IMG/VR virus record: IMGVR_UViG_3300044627_000097
Span: 1-25,927 of that record
DNA length: 25,927 nt
DNA from: a virus
Strand: one strand, 5' to 3'
This document shows positions 7,485-15,975 of the stretch, piece after piece. The notes beneath the pieces are model-generated. The model did no database searches, was not told the origin of the DNA, and worked only from the letters and a program-made list of their open reading frames with translations. Each line of letters begins with the position of its first letter. Position 1 is the stretch's first letter. The translations under genes and the position numbers were made by a program.

Positions 7485-10400
7485 TTACGCTGCACCATCT
7501 CGGGCAAAGGTCTGCTGATTTAACAGGGTGAAATTGTTGGGGATGGCGGTTGTGAGGTTGTAACCTGCGCTTGTCGCAGTGTAATCGTAACCGGATCCCT
7601 TGGCAAACAAAGCGCCATTGGCATAAAGCGCCATTGAAAGCGGATTGTTTGGAAATGTATACGACAACGCCCCAGACGTTGAATATGCAACCGTGTTGGT
7701 AATGTTTGACGCAGGCACACCAAAATTATTTGCCGCCATTTGAATTATTATAATTCGTCCCGTTAATGGTGATGGGAATCCTCCGATACCAAATCCTTCT
7801 AAATCATAATCAATTTCATTTAATGCAGACCCATTAACAAACACCAATTCAAACCCGTTGGTAATTGTAATTATTCCTGACGCATAATCAGAAACAAACG
7901 TTACGTCATCTTCAATCCTGCTAAATGGCCTATATTCGCTGCCTGCTGCTCGATATCTATAAATTTGCGAACCCGCTGCAACACCTGCAACTGATGTTGT
8001 AAATGTAATATTGTTAAATGTTGTGTCTGTTGATGCAACCGTGTATTGTGTTGGCGTTCCGGTGTTTGCAAACGTAATTTTATCTCCCGGCTCAATAATC
8101 TGATACGGATTAAACGTGTAATTAACTACAAACCCTGCCGCCGTATTTACGCTTGTTTGCAACGGCTCATAATAAATGTCGGTACTCACCGCCCGCATGT
8201 TAAACACCACAACCGTTTCGCCTGCCGCGCAAGCATTATTTAAAACAACTGTTGTGCTTGTTTCTGTGTATTCTGTTGTGCTTAACAAAATGCCATTGCG
8301 AAACACCAACACATTGCCAACGGTATGCGTTACAGCAAACGATGTTTGCCCGCCCGTTGCGGTAAAAACGGACTCGGTAAAATAAAACGAATCCGGTTGA
8401 GTAAATCCTACCACTCGGCCATAAATGTCAATGGTCAATGTGGCGGCGTTAAAGGTTTTACTGTAAACCCCTGCACCAAAGTTTAAGAATCGCTCCAACG
8501 AAACAACCATTGATCCGCTTGTGTTGTTGGTAATGCTTAACAACCCGTCTGCGCTGCTAATTGATGTTGTGCCAACCCTTGTTAATTGCCCCGTCCGTTG
8601 GTCAAGATCAATAATATTAATGCCATCAGGCAACCCACTCCAAAGCGAATCATCAAATTTGCTTGTGTCAGTTGGTACAAAAGTCGCCGTTTGATTGGCT
8701 TGTGCTGCATTGCCAATATCAAAACTAAATTTTCGGTTTTGGCGATTTGCAAACAGCAAATAATTTGTTGTGCCGAAATTGCTGCTTGCTTGATACCATG
8801 TGTAGGCGCTTGCGCCCGCTGCGGGAGGGTTTGCTGTAGCGTTGTTGTACAGGCCAAAATAGGCTTTGTTCCTTGGGTTGGTTGTAAATCCAACCGTGCC
8901 CGTTGCGTTGTCAGCGTAAGCAACCGCAATATAGCGATCCACATATTGGAATGTCAACGGTCGCCACACCAGCACACTGGATGCCGTGCTAAACGCACTG
9001 CTGCCCAAAGCATTTACCATGCGAACAAAAAAATACCAGTCCCCCTGCGGTATTTCGGTCAGCGTGACAACGCCCATGCTTGAACTTGGGTTGTAAGGAT
9101 TGCCGCCAGGGTTTACCGCCGTTGTCCCTGCAAAGATGCGCTGTGCGTCTGTTGGGTTTGCAAACGCCGAATAATAAACTTCCGCATATTGAACAATCCC
9201 GTTTGCTGATGCCGTTACAGACACGCCAAACGATGGCACAGCCGCGCTTGGCTGCACCGAAACAATTGCGGGCGGCGTCAAGGTGCCAAAGCCCAACGGT
9301 GAACCAATTCCGGTATTTGGGGCCGGGGTAAATTGCGTTACGTTTGCATCATCAAACACCGCTGGATTAAATTCCATTAGCGTAAGGTTTGCCGTGATTG
9401 ATCCATCTGCGCCAAACTGCTCGACAACCTGCGAAATTCTAAACAGCTTTGCAACCCAACCATAATTTGCATTTGTTACCGTGACAATATCGCCAGCTTC
9501 TAATTGCAAACCAACATAATTGATATTGACCTTGATTTGCAAATCTTCCCGCGCTGCCTCAAGCAACCTATTAGCAATGTATTGAGCCCGCACGTTGTTA
9601 TTGACCAACCCAAGCGTTACGGTCTGTTTGTTGACCGGCTCGTTTGGATACATCAACGACGGATTTACAACCGCCAGATTAAATAATGCGGTATTAAATG
9701 AATCTTGGTTTGTCCCGTCTGGAAATTTAACCTCAATGATGTTATAGCTTGAGGCTAAATCAATAGGCGTGATTTGAATGGCCGACACCATATTGGAATC
9801 GTTAACGTCCATTGCCACCGTGTACGATGACGATTGAACAATAACGCCCCATTTGCCGGTTATCTCGTTGTATCGAATCAAGCAATCAGCACAAGATGCC
9901 ATTGCTTGGATGTTATCCATAACCGTTTGATTGGTGTCCAATGCACCATCAAACCTGAACCTAATTTGATTTGCAGAAGTTCCAGAAAATGTTGTGTATG
10001 TAACCGCCGTGTCGCTGTATACGTTTAACGCCGTCAGCGTTGCGTAATCAATCTGCAAAGTTGTCAGCGCCGCGCCATATCGAGCCGATTGCAAATAATC
10101 AGCCAAGCAATCCCCAGGTTTATATCGGCTGTTTGTAACTTGAAACCTTGTTTGTTGTAAACCAGTTAAGTTTGCCGACTGACTGTAGGTAATCTCAACT
10201 ATGGCAAATGCGACATTTGACATTAGCTTGGTGTTGTCCCATTGATACACCAGCCCCGCGCTTGACATAATTTGAATCGCCGTTTGCGCTGTGTTTGCGC
10301 CTGATGACGATCCGTTGCGGAACAAATAAATATTTAGCCTGCCCGATACCGTGTTATCGGTGACACCCGTTGACTCATCCAGCAGCCCAATTACTTTATA

Positions 10401-10802
10401 TTGATCGACAGCATCAAAAAGACAACGCTTGCCGCCCCAATACACGTTGCCAAAACTGATTGTGTCGGGCGTTTGCCCCGGCTCTGTGTTTGTCACTTCG
10501 CATAGCGTCATGACGTAAAACAGTTTTTGATTGTCGCTAGTGATGCTAAGGTCGGTTACGATGCCGCCTAAAAATGCCGTGCCATACACAACCGGAACTT
10601 TGTTATCGCCTGCTGGCGGCAATTGCACCGGACTGCCAGGGTTTGGCGTTGCGTCATTGGTTCCAAAGCCTTTTGGTGCAAATGCTTTGCTAATGATAGA
10701 CGATGCCACCATATTGACAGCAAATGCCACAGCAGTTGCCGCAAATCCTGCCGCAATGACTCCCGCATTCACCAAATAAGCCGCAATGATTGATCCCGGC
10801 AT
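7485..10802 (-). CDS. Tail tip attachment protein (J-like)
   Basis: A 1105-residue protein, the largest of the tail tip. I start it at ATG 10802, which overlaps the upstream stop as TAATG; four codons further upstream there is only an in-frame TTG. Residues about 4-41 are strongly hydrophobic (SIIAAYLVNAGVIAAGFAAT and following). Then comes the tip-protein signature (LPPAGDNKVPVVYGTAFLGG, residues about 60-85). Residues 100-500 contain hub-like elements, including RYKPGDCLADYLQSARYGA, QAMASCADCLIRYNEITGKW and LEAGDIVTVTNANYGWVAKL, resembling lambda J and GTA-type hub proteins. About 520-620 is FN3-like. The C-terminus, about 815-1105, holds three small modules with the NG...YT/YD pattern. It is expected at the distal tail end, contacting the host and carrying fibres. 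Confidence 0.85.
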   Translation of the reverse strand: MPGSIIAAYLVNAGVIAAGFAATAVAFAVNMVASSIISKAFAPKGFGTNDATPNPGSPVQLPPAGDNKVPVVYGTAFLGGIVTDLSITSDNQKLFYVMTLCEVTNTEPGQTPDTISFGNVYWGGKRCLFDAVDQYKVIGLLDESTGVTDNTVSGRLNIYLFRNGSSSGANTAQTAIQIMSSAGLVYQWDNTKLMSNVAFAIVEITYSQSANLTGLQQTRFQVTNSRYKPGDCLADYLQSARYGAALTTLQIDYATLTALNVYSDTAVTYTTFSGTSANQIRFRFDGALDTNQTVMDNIQAMASCADCLIRYNEITGKWGVIVQSSSYTVAMDVNDSNMVSAIQITPIDLASSYNIIEVKFPDGTNQDSFNTALFNLAVVNPSLMYPNEPVNKQTVTLGLVNNNVRAQYIANRLLEAAREDLQIKVNINYVGLQLEAGDIVTVTNANYGWVAKLFRISQVVEQFGADGSITANLTLMEFNPAVFDDANVTQFTPAPNTGIGSPLGFGTLTPPAIVSVQPSAAVPSFGVSVTASANGIVQYAEVYYSAFANPTDAQRIFAGTTAVNPGGNPYNPSSSMGVVTLTEIPQGDWYFFVRMVNALGSSAFSTASSVLVWRPLTFQYVDRYIAVAYADNATGTVGFTTNPRNKAYFGLYNNATANPPAAGASAYTWYQASSNFGTTNYLLFANRQNRKFSFDIGNAAQANQTATFVPTDTSKFDDSLWSGLPDGINIIDLDQRTGQLTRVGTTSISSADGLLSITNNTSGSMVVSLERFLNFGAGVYSKTFNAATLTIDIYGRVVGFTQPDSFYFTESVFTATGGQTSFAVTHTVGNVLVFRNGILLSTTEYTETSTTVVLNNACAAGETVVVFNMRAVSTDIYYEPLQTSVNTAAGFVVNYTFNPYQIIEPGDKITFANTGTPTQYTVASTDTTFNNITFTTSVAGVAAGSQIYRYRAAGSEYRPFSRIEDDVTFVSDYASGIITITNGFELVFVNGSALNEIDYDLEGFGIGGFPSPLTGRIIIIQMAANNFGVPASNITNTVAYSTSGALSYTFPNNPLSMALYANGALFAKGSGYDYTATSAGYNLTTAIPNNFTLLNQQTFARDGAA

Positions 10803-11257
10803 TACATCACCCAAAATTCTTCAAGTTTTTTAAACCCAAATTTTTCATATTTCAAATCTGGGCTGCTGACCATTTTGCTGATAAAACAATTGGCAATGCG
10901 GCCTGCTTCCTTCATCTTAACCGCTTCGTTTAAATACTCGCGCAACAATCGGTAGCCTGTCGTGCCGCCCCTGGCTTCTTCGTCCACCCAATACGCAAAT
11001 TCAGTCAGCATCAAATGCTTAGGCGACCAAACAGATGGCATCACGCCCGCGATTAAAACGCCCACAAGGCGCTCGTCTTGCTCTGCCACTATCACCACGC
11101 CCTGGCCCGCCATCAGATGCGCCAGCATCGTTTTAACGTGTTCTGCGTCATCAGCATTTGCCAAGAACCCATAGGGCATGTGCGAACGGTAATCCCGCAG
11201 CTTGTCCAAAATCTGCGGAACATCAAACGGTGATGCCTTACGAATTTGCGGGCGCAT
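10802..11257 (-). CDS. GNAT-family N-acetyltransferase
   Basis: A 151-residue protein with the GNAT layout: an N-terminal helix region (KASPFDVPQILDKLRDYRSH), a beta strand pair (GVVIVAEQDERLVGVLIAGV), a strand at 82-91 (LMLTEFAYWV) and the acetyl-CoA pyrophosphate loop at about 95-104 (ARGGTTGYRLL). Near the C-terminus is the usual GF-containing strand (YEKFGFKKLEEFW). It transfers an acetyl group from acetyl-CoA to an unknown amine. The gene overlaps its upstream neighbour by 20 bases and shares a TAATG with the tip gene, so it is translated with tail-tip genes. GNATs in tail cassettes are known in other phages without a settled role; modifying a virion or host protein is possible. Confidence 0.8.
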   Translation of the reverse strand: MRPQIRKASPFDVPQILDKLRDYRSHMPYGFLANADDAEHVKTMLAHLMAGQGVVIVAEQDERLVGVLIAGVMPSVWSPKHLMLTEFAYWVDEEARGGTTGYRLLREYLNEAVKMKEAGRIANCFISKMVSSPDLKYEKFGFKKLEEFWVM

Positions 11258-11843
11258 CTTTTCCGAATTGATAGTTAATCGTTTCGATAAACGGAACCCG
11301 ATTCATGCTTGTGTCTGTGCTGTTGTAGAACTGCCATGAACTGTTGTTTGTGTATCGGCCCGCGATGCGATTTTGCAAGATCAATTGAATCGACGATGCC
11401 GAAACGCTGATTGTTCCGACATACATTCGCGCTTCGTCCATCCACTGTTCACTGATGGCAAACGATGTAATGATGCCGCTAAAGTATTGATACAAGCCAC
11501 CCGTGCCGCCCGTTGTAATCAATGCGCCGTCGGTGTCAAAGAATCCATGCCACAGTTGAATTGGCGAACCCTTGACGTTTTGCCCAAGGACAAAGCCCAG
11601 CATTGAAGTGTCGATGCCCGACAATGAGATTGTTGTATCGTTGGCAGTTGATTTAATGTCGCGCTGTATTTGACCAATTGCCAACAATGTGCCAACCGAT
11701 TGGAATGGCGCAGCGTCGACTGCTGGTACCGTCATGTTTGAGGGCGCGGTTGTCATCAAATATGCGCCGCTTGTGGTGTATATACGCAAGAAATCCGCAA
11801 TGCGAATATTGCTTGTGTTTTGAACTGGGGTGATTACGTTCAC
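11238..11843 (-). CDS. Tail tip / hub-associated protein
   Basis: A 201-residue protein using GTG at 11843, where GTGA overlaps the stop of the upstream gene. It is beta-rich, with DTTISLSGIDTSMLGFVLGQ, a stretch GSPIQLWHGFFDTDG, YFSGIITSFAIS, then an ARMYVGTISVSAS strand pair. The C-terminus (LQNRIAGRYTNNSSWQFY, then DTSMNRVPFIETINYQFGK) has the R-x-Y/W-T...D-x-x-x-x-x-V/P pattern seen at the end of several siphovirus tip proteins located between tape measure and J. It is in the place of lambda L/K genes but lacks visible cysteine clusters or peptidase motifs. Role in the tip complex is inferred from position and this pattern. Confidence 0.6.
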   Translation of the reverse strand: MNVITPVQNTSNIRIADFLRIYTTSGAYLMTTAPSNMTVPAVDAAPFQSVGTLLAIGQIQRDIKSTANDTTISLSGIDTSMLGFVLGQNVKGSPIQLWHGFFDTDGALITTGGTGGLYQYFSGIITSFAISEQWMDEARMYVGTISVSASSIQLILQNRIAGRYTNNSSWQFYNSTDTSMNRVPFIETINYQFGKDAPANS

Positions 11844-12520
11844 AGCACCAACTCCAACGCTCTAAACGGGCCAGACCAATTTATAAACGAATCATTAGCG
11901 GTTGGCACAAGGCTGTAATTTGGATATTCGCGCAACACAACTTGGAATGTAACGCCCGTGTAGGTTGTGCCACCCATTGCCACGGTAGTGCCGTATTGAC
12001 CAGCAACGCAAGCGACAGTTGTTGCCAAGGTTGCTATTAGGTTGCGATGCACAGGCACATTCACTGTGCTGCCGCTTCCCCTTTGCACATCAGCCGTGAC
12101 AATGTAAGAATACAAACCAACTTGCACAAAATCGCCGACCCGAAACAGATAGGCTGTCGATGCTAAAGCAGGCAACGCCCCAAGCACAAGCGTTTTATTT
12201 GCACTGGCTGTTAACCACAAACAATTGCCAATTTCAATTGCGCTCATGTCTCCTTGATATTTGACATAGTTGAGCCATCCAGTTTGACCAAAGTTTAAAT
12301 ATTGCGGCAATGATTTATCAGGAATTCGCAAGCTATTTAGCGTTGTCCGATTTTGCGAATAAAACAAATAATTCATCGGTCGCAATTCAAACTCAAACGG
12401 AACAACCGTCAGAATTTCCGACGTTGTTAGTTTCTGATTGCGGCTTAGCGTTTGCCCAACAAATCTTTGATCGTTAATGCCGACCGATTCGCAAATGCTT
12501 AAAATGGTTTGTAAGCTCAT
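11840..12520 (-). CDS. Putative distal tail protein
   Basis: A 226-residue protein starting with ATG at 12520, two bases after the tape measure stop. The N-terminal 60 residues are helical then beta (LQTILSICESVGIN, LSRNQKLTTSEILTVVPFEF). The rest is beta-rich with YLNFGQTGWLNYVKYQGDMS, FRVGDFVQVGLYSYIVTADV and VPVHRNLIAT. The last part is consistent with a tail-tube-like or distal-tail beta barrel. It sits right after the tape measure, where siphoviruses encode their distal tail protein (lambda M/L position). I do not recognise a named family; the call is by position and beta-rich composition. Confidence 0.55.
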   Translation of the reverse strand: MSLQTILSICESVGINDQRFVGQTLSRNQKLTTSEILTVVPFEFELRPMNYLFYSQNRTTLNSLRIPDKSLPQYLNFGQTGWLNYVKYQGDMSAIEIGNCLWLTASANKTLVLGALPALASTAYLFRVGDFVQVGLYSYIVTADVQRGSGSTVNVPVHRNLIATLATTVACVAGQYGTTVAMGGTTYTGVTFQVVLREYPNYSLVPTANDSFINWSGPFRALELVL

Positions 12521-12521
12521 G

Positions 12522-14579
12522 TTATCGGCTCATTGGTAAAGACCGCTGGGCGCTTTGATTTGCCGCCCAGACCGCTTGCTTATTTTGCGCCAAAAACTGC
12601 ATTCCTGACTGCGTGTCAATTGCGCTCATCTGCTGGATATATGGGCCGTTGTAATTGATCGTTTGCCCACCCATTGCGTTTGCCAATTGATTTGTGGGAA
12701 CGATCATGCCGCTTCTTTGCGGCACAAACAACTCCGGGCCGCGCTCGCCAACAATATACGGACTGTTCCCTGATACTGGGCCACCGTTTGCCATCATTGG
12801 GATGACGCCAGCATTTGGATTTGCAAGATATTGGTTAAAGTCTGCTGGCAATGCGTTTTGTGCTAAACCTGGGCCAATAAAACTACCTGAGCCTACATTA
12901 CCAATTAACCCACCGACTAAACGCGAAAACAAAGCACTTGCTTGCGCTCGCATTTGAATCAAGATCAAATCTTGAATAATGCTCCGGGTCAAATCTTTAA
13001 AACTCAATTTGCCCGTTTGAACAAATTTAGTTAAAGCCGCATCCATACTGCCGACCATTGATCGAAAAGCCTCTCCACCATATTGGAATGCAGTTCTTGC
13101 GTTTTGCGCTTGTTGTATTGCAGCCGCAAAGAAACCAATTGTCCCCATATCTTCCGATTCCATTTCCACTCGGAATTTATGACGCTCCCTTGCGACAGCA
13201 AATTCAGCTTCCGTAACTTGTTTTTGCAGCCACAATGCATCTTTTTTTTGTTTGTCTGTCAATGCTTGATTTTCGTTTATCTCTTTTACTTTATCAGCAT
13301 ATTTAAATTGCAATTGCAGAACTTCTTCGGCAAGTTTTACATCCCTGTCTTTCATTAACAGTGCTTGTTTTTGCAAATCAAAAATAGTTAATTGACGTTT
13401 TGCAGTTTCCTCATCTGCTCTTGCTTGTCGAGCATAAAACAATTGCGCTTGCTGTCTTTGATCGTCTTGCTGGGCAAATGCCCGCGCATCTTCTTCCCTT
13501 TGATTCTGTCGATCAAATTGAGCATCTACGATTCGTTGCTGCCTTTTGTTTTCTGCTTCTTCTTCTGCTTCGCGGTTTTTTCTTTGATAATCAAATAGCT
13601 CTTGATTTTCTTTGTTTATGCGCTCTCGGTCTTGCTCTCTTAACTGCATTACTCGTAATCTTATTGCCAATTCTTTTTTGGCAGCTTCTTCTGCTTCTTT
13701 ATCAACTCCAGCCTTAACTGGCCGTCTTTGTATAACCGGCGCTCCAGCATTTGCAACGCCAGCCACATCAGCCGGTGTTGGTTCATTGCTTTCGGGTTTA
13801 GGTGTTTGTTTATTTCCAGCGCCATATCTAATTTGCGGAAAAATCATTTTCCACAAATCAGAATCTTCAAATTTTTTACCTTCTAAAAAAAGTTTTTTTA
13901 CTTCATCTGTCAAAAACTTCATTGTTGGGCCAACAGTTGACGCCATCTTTTCTGATGCCCTGCGGCTCATTTCCGCAAGATTGTCATAAGCATCTGCCGC
14001 CGCTTTTATTCCGTCTTCATGCTGTTTTGTAATTGTTGTTAATTTGTTAATTTCTTCGCCAAATCCTTGGGCATCAACTCCTTTAAAGGATTTACCAAAA
14101 ACCTCCATGCCTTTTGCGCTGCGGGTCAGCGCGTCATCCATTCCAGCAAGGCCAATTGCTGTTTTCCTGAACAACTCATCTATGCTTAATGTTTTTAAAT
14201 CTTTTAGGGAAACGCCCAGCCCTTGTAGCGTTTTCTGCGCCTCAAAAGAACCTTCCGCAGCTTTGTCAATGTACTGGGTAAAACTGGACAAAAACTTTGA
14301 TGCGTTACCTGCCTCGCCGCCGCTTTTAGACAGCGCATCGCGCAATTGAATAATTGACGAAACCGCTACGTCATTTGCTTTTGCAACATCTACAATTTCA
14401 TCAGCGTATCTTGCCGCCGCGAGACTTGCCCCTGCAAATGTCGTCGCTGCAATTGCGCCATATTGCTGGGCAAACTGCCCAATCGATTGCAACCCGCGTT
14501 TAGCGCCCTCGATACCGCGTGTAAATTCCGCGCTGTCAAGCCCCAGCGTAACGCCCAATCGACCAATAAAGTTTGTCAT
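12522..14579 (-). CDS. Tail tape measure protein (lambda-type C-terminus)
   Basis: A 685-residue protein that fixes tail length and is delivered into the cell during DNA ejection. It starts with ATG at 14579, overlapping the chaperone gene stop as ATGA. The N-terminus (RLGVTLGLDSAEFTRGIEGA) is the typical tape measure start. Residues about 40-65 are Ala-rich and hydrophobic. Residues about 295-470 form a long charged coiled coil (KRQQRIVDAQFDRQNQREED and similar). Residues about 505-550 match the lambda tape-measure C-terminal domain (MDAALTKFVQTGKLSFKDLT). Around residue 600-630 is the conserved GGPVSG...VGERGPELFVP element. At about 0.15 nm per residue, a tail near 100 nm would be expected; this is a family rule of thumb, not a measurement. 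Confidence 0.92.
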   Translation of the reverse strand: MTNFIGRLGVTLGLDSAEFTRGIEGAKRGLQSIGQFAQQYGAIAATTFAGASLAAARYADEIVDVAKANDVAVSSIIQLRDALSKSGGEAGNASKFLSSFTQYIDKAAEGSFEAQKTLQGLGVSLKDLKTLSIDELFRKTAIGLAGMDDALTRSAKGMEVFGKSFKGVDAQGFGEEINKLTTITKQHEDGIKAAADAYDNLAEMSRRASEKMASTVGPTMKFLTDEVKKLFLEGKKFEDSDLWKMIFPQIRYGAGNKQTPKPESNEPTPADVAGVANAGAPVIQRRPVKAGVDKEAEEAAKKELAIRLRVMQLREQDRERINKENQELFDYQRKNREAEEEAENKRQQRIVDAQFDRQNQREEDARAFAQQDDQRQQAQLFYARQARADEETAKRQLTIFDLQKQALLMKDRDVKLAEEVLQLQFKYADKVKEINENQALTDKQKKDALWLQKQVTEAEFAVARERHKFRVEMESEDMGTIGFFAAAIQQAQNARTAFQYGGEAFRSMVGSMDAALTKFVQTGKLSFKDLTRSIIQDLILIQMRAQASALFSRLVGGLIGNVGSGSFIGPGLAQNALPADFNQYLANPNAGVIPMMANGGPVSGNSPYIVGERGPELFVPQRSGMIVPTNQLANAMGGQTINYNGPYIQQMSAIDTQSGMQFLAQNKQAVWAANQSAQRSLPMSR

Positions 14580-14920
14580 GTTTTAAACCTGTCTTGCCGA
14601 AATCCGGGCGCAGCCGTCATGTACGTTTTCAAAGCGTTATTGGTGGCTTCTTTTTGCTGCTCTGGAGTCAGTGGCGGCACAATGTAATCATAAGCGGATG
14701 ACAAAATCTTGGCTAGCTTGAAATCCGGTGTGTTTGGCGCACGCATGTAATTAAACACACCCGCCGTTAATTGTGCTAAAACTGTTATCACCCCTTGATT
14801 GCCCAGCACCCCATCCGAATACATTACTTGGATTTGGGCCATCGTCATTTCGTCCAACTGCGCTAGGCTGTCGTGTGTGTGCCCATTGAAGATCATCGCG
14901 CATTCAACCTGCGTCCTCAA
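14576..14920 (-). CDS. Tail chaperone T domain, reached by -1 frameshift
   Basis: This frame holds the lambda T-like part of the tail assembly chaperone. It has no good start of its own: the first in-frame candidate at 14920 is TTG without a ribosome-binding site, and the first ATG is at 14896. The frame is open back to the slippery site at 14932-14938, adding LISS before this ORF, so the natural product is a 280-residue G-T fusion spanning 15417-14576. The T portion is mostly helical (LAQLDEMTMAQIQVMYSDGV, then QGVITVLAQLTAGVFNYMRA, then TPEQQKEATNNALKTYMTAA). In lambda, gpGT binds the tape measure and recruits tail-tube subunits. Its stop overlaps the tape measure ATG. Confidence 0.8.
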   Translation of the reverse strand: MRTQVECAMIFNGHTHDSLAQLDEMTMAQIQVMYSDGVLGNQGVITVLAQLTAGVFNYMRAPNTPDFKLAKILSSAYDYIVPPLTPEQQKEATNNALKTYMTAAPGFRQDRFKT

Positions 14921-14928
14921 TGAGCTAA

Positions 14929-15417
14929 TCAGTTTCCCCGCGTTTCCTTGTAACTTGGGCTGATTGCCTCGGTGATCTTTTCAATCAAAGCAACTTGCAC
15001 AGTCCACGGCCATTCTGATTCCACTTCTTCGTATGTCAAATCATCAAGTTTCATGTCAGGCTGTTCAGGAACCAACAGCTTGATATATTCCACAACTCGA
15101 TTTTCCGTCATCGCTTTATTTTTTGCCGCTTCCCTCATGGATCGGCCTTTAACCACAATATCGTTTTCTTGATACTGAATTTCCGAATCTGCTGTTGCTT
15201 GATCTTTTAGCACAAGCAATGGCTCGGCCAGTTGCTGATAGATGCGCTCAATATGCTCTGCGTCTGGGTCGCTGATCTTTTTGTAGATCGCGTCCGATTC
15301 CGCAACAAACGGAATGCGAACTTTGAATGTGTGCCCGCCCAGTTCAAATGAACGGATAAAAATATTTGCGCGTTTGGCTTGGTATTTTTCGCCAAGAAGA
15401 TTTGAAAGTTTTGTCAT
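14929..15417 (-). CDS. Tail assembly chaperone G-like protein
   Basis: A 162-residue protein starting with ATG at 15417. It begins with a beta-rich part (FIRSFELGGHTFKVRIPFVA) followed by helices (IERIYQQLAEPLLVLKD, SMREAAKNKAMTENRVVEYI) and an acidic helix (DDLTYEEVESEWPWTVQVAL). This is the layout of the shorter tail chaperone encoded ahead of the tape measure in lambda-like phages. The final codons read CGG GGA AAC TGA, a canonical -1 slippery heptamer immediately before the stop, so a minority of ribosomes should continue into the T frame. It acts in the cytoplasm during tail assembly and is normally absent from virions. Confidence 0.85.
   Translation of the reverse strand: MTKLSNLLGEKYQAKRANIFIRSFELGGHTFKVRIPFVAESDAIYKKISDPDAEHIERIYQQLAEPLLVLKDQATADSEIQYQENDIVVKGRSMREAAKNKAMTENRVVEYIKLLVPEQPDMKLDDLTYEEVESEWPWTVQVALIEKITEAISPSYKETRGN
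14932..14938 (-). promoter_or_regulatory. Programmed -1 ribosomal frameshift site (G GGA AAC)
   Basis: The heptamer fits X XXY YYZ in the zero frame of the G gene: codons GGA AAC, preceded by a G and followed at once by TGA. After slipping back one base, the ribosome reads CTG ATT AGC TCA and enters the open T frame, giving 280 residues. An internal Shine-Dalgarno-like AAGGA lies six bases upstream (14945-14949). I see no obvious strong downstream stem-loop. Lambda uses GGGAAAG at the same position in G/GT. Confidence 0.88.
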
Positions 15418-15420
15418 GTC

Positions 15421-15975
15421 TTATGCTGTTTGTTTTGCTCGGAATTGAGCGATTCGCCGTTTTAAAATGTCTGCTAATCGTGTGACTGTGCTTTGTGCGT
15501 TTGCCTCCAATGCTGGCCTTAAATAAGGCTGTGCGCCATGTTTTGCGGTGCCAAACTCTTGAGCGATTGCCCGCGCATCAGATTCGATTCCTGCAAAAGA
15601 TTCTGCATTATCGAATCCCATTTTCTTTAATCTTTTCCTTGCCGCGATAAGCCCCTTGCCTTCGCTCATACGCGCCAGTTTTTTCCCTGACGCTGTGGTG
15701 ACGGCTCCGATAACCGTATCGGTTTGCGTAATATATTTGCTGCGCCGATCTTTTGCTGTTGGCCTTCTTGCTTCGATTTGCAATGACAACGCAAGCCCCA
15801 TTGTGTCCTTGGGAGCATTCTGTATTGCTGCCGATAGCACCGGCTTTAACGCCTCGCGCACCGCAGGCACCAGCACCCGCTTTGCGCTTTCCTTTTGTCC
15901 AAAATCTTCCTCAAGGCTTTTTAATGCTTTGTCAACTTCGCCAATGCCTTCCAGCTTAATGACAACGCCGCCCAT
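15421..15975 (-). CDS. HK97 gp10-like / minor tail protein Z-like
   Basis: A 184-residue basic protein. The C-terminal EFGTAKHGAQPYLRPALEAN element is the hallmark of the HK97 gp10 family, which includes tail-completion and lambda Z-like proteins. Upstream are helices (VDKALKSLEEDFGQKESAK, VLVPAVREALKPVLSAAI, NAPKDTMGLALSL), matching the family plan. ATG at 15975 directly follows the previous stop. Family members act at the head-tail junction and are usually encoded between head closure and tail terminator; here the gene lies after the tail tube instead. It is probably a neck or tail-completion protein. Confidence 0.85.
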   Translation of the reverse strand: MGGVVIKLEGIGEVDKALKSLEEDFGQKESAKRVLVPAVREALKPVLSAAIQNAPKDTMGLALSLQIEARRPTAKDRRSKYITQTDTVIGAVTTASGKKLARMSEGKGLIAARKRLKKMGFDNAESFAGIESDARAIAQEFGTAKHGAQPYLRPALEANAQSTVTRLADILKRRIAQFRAKQTA

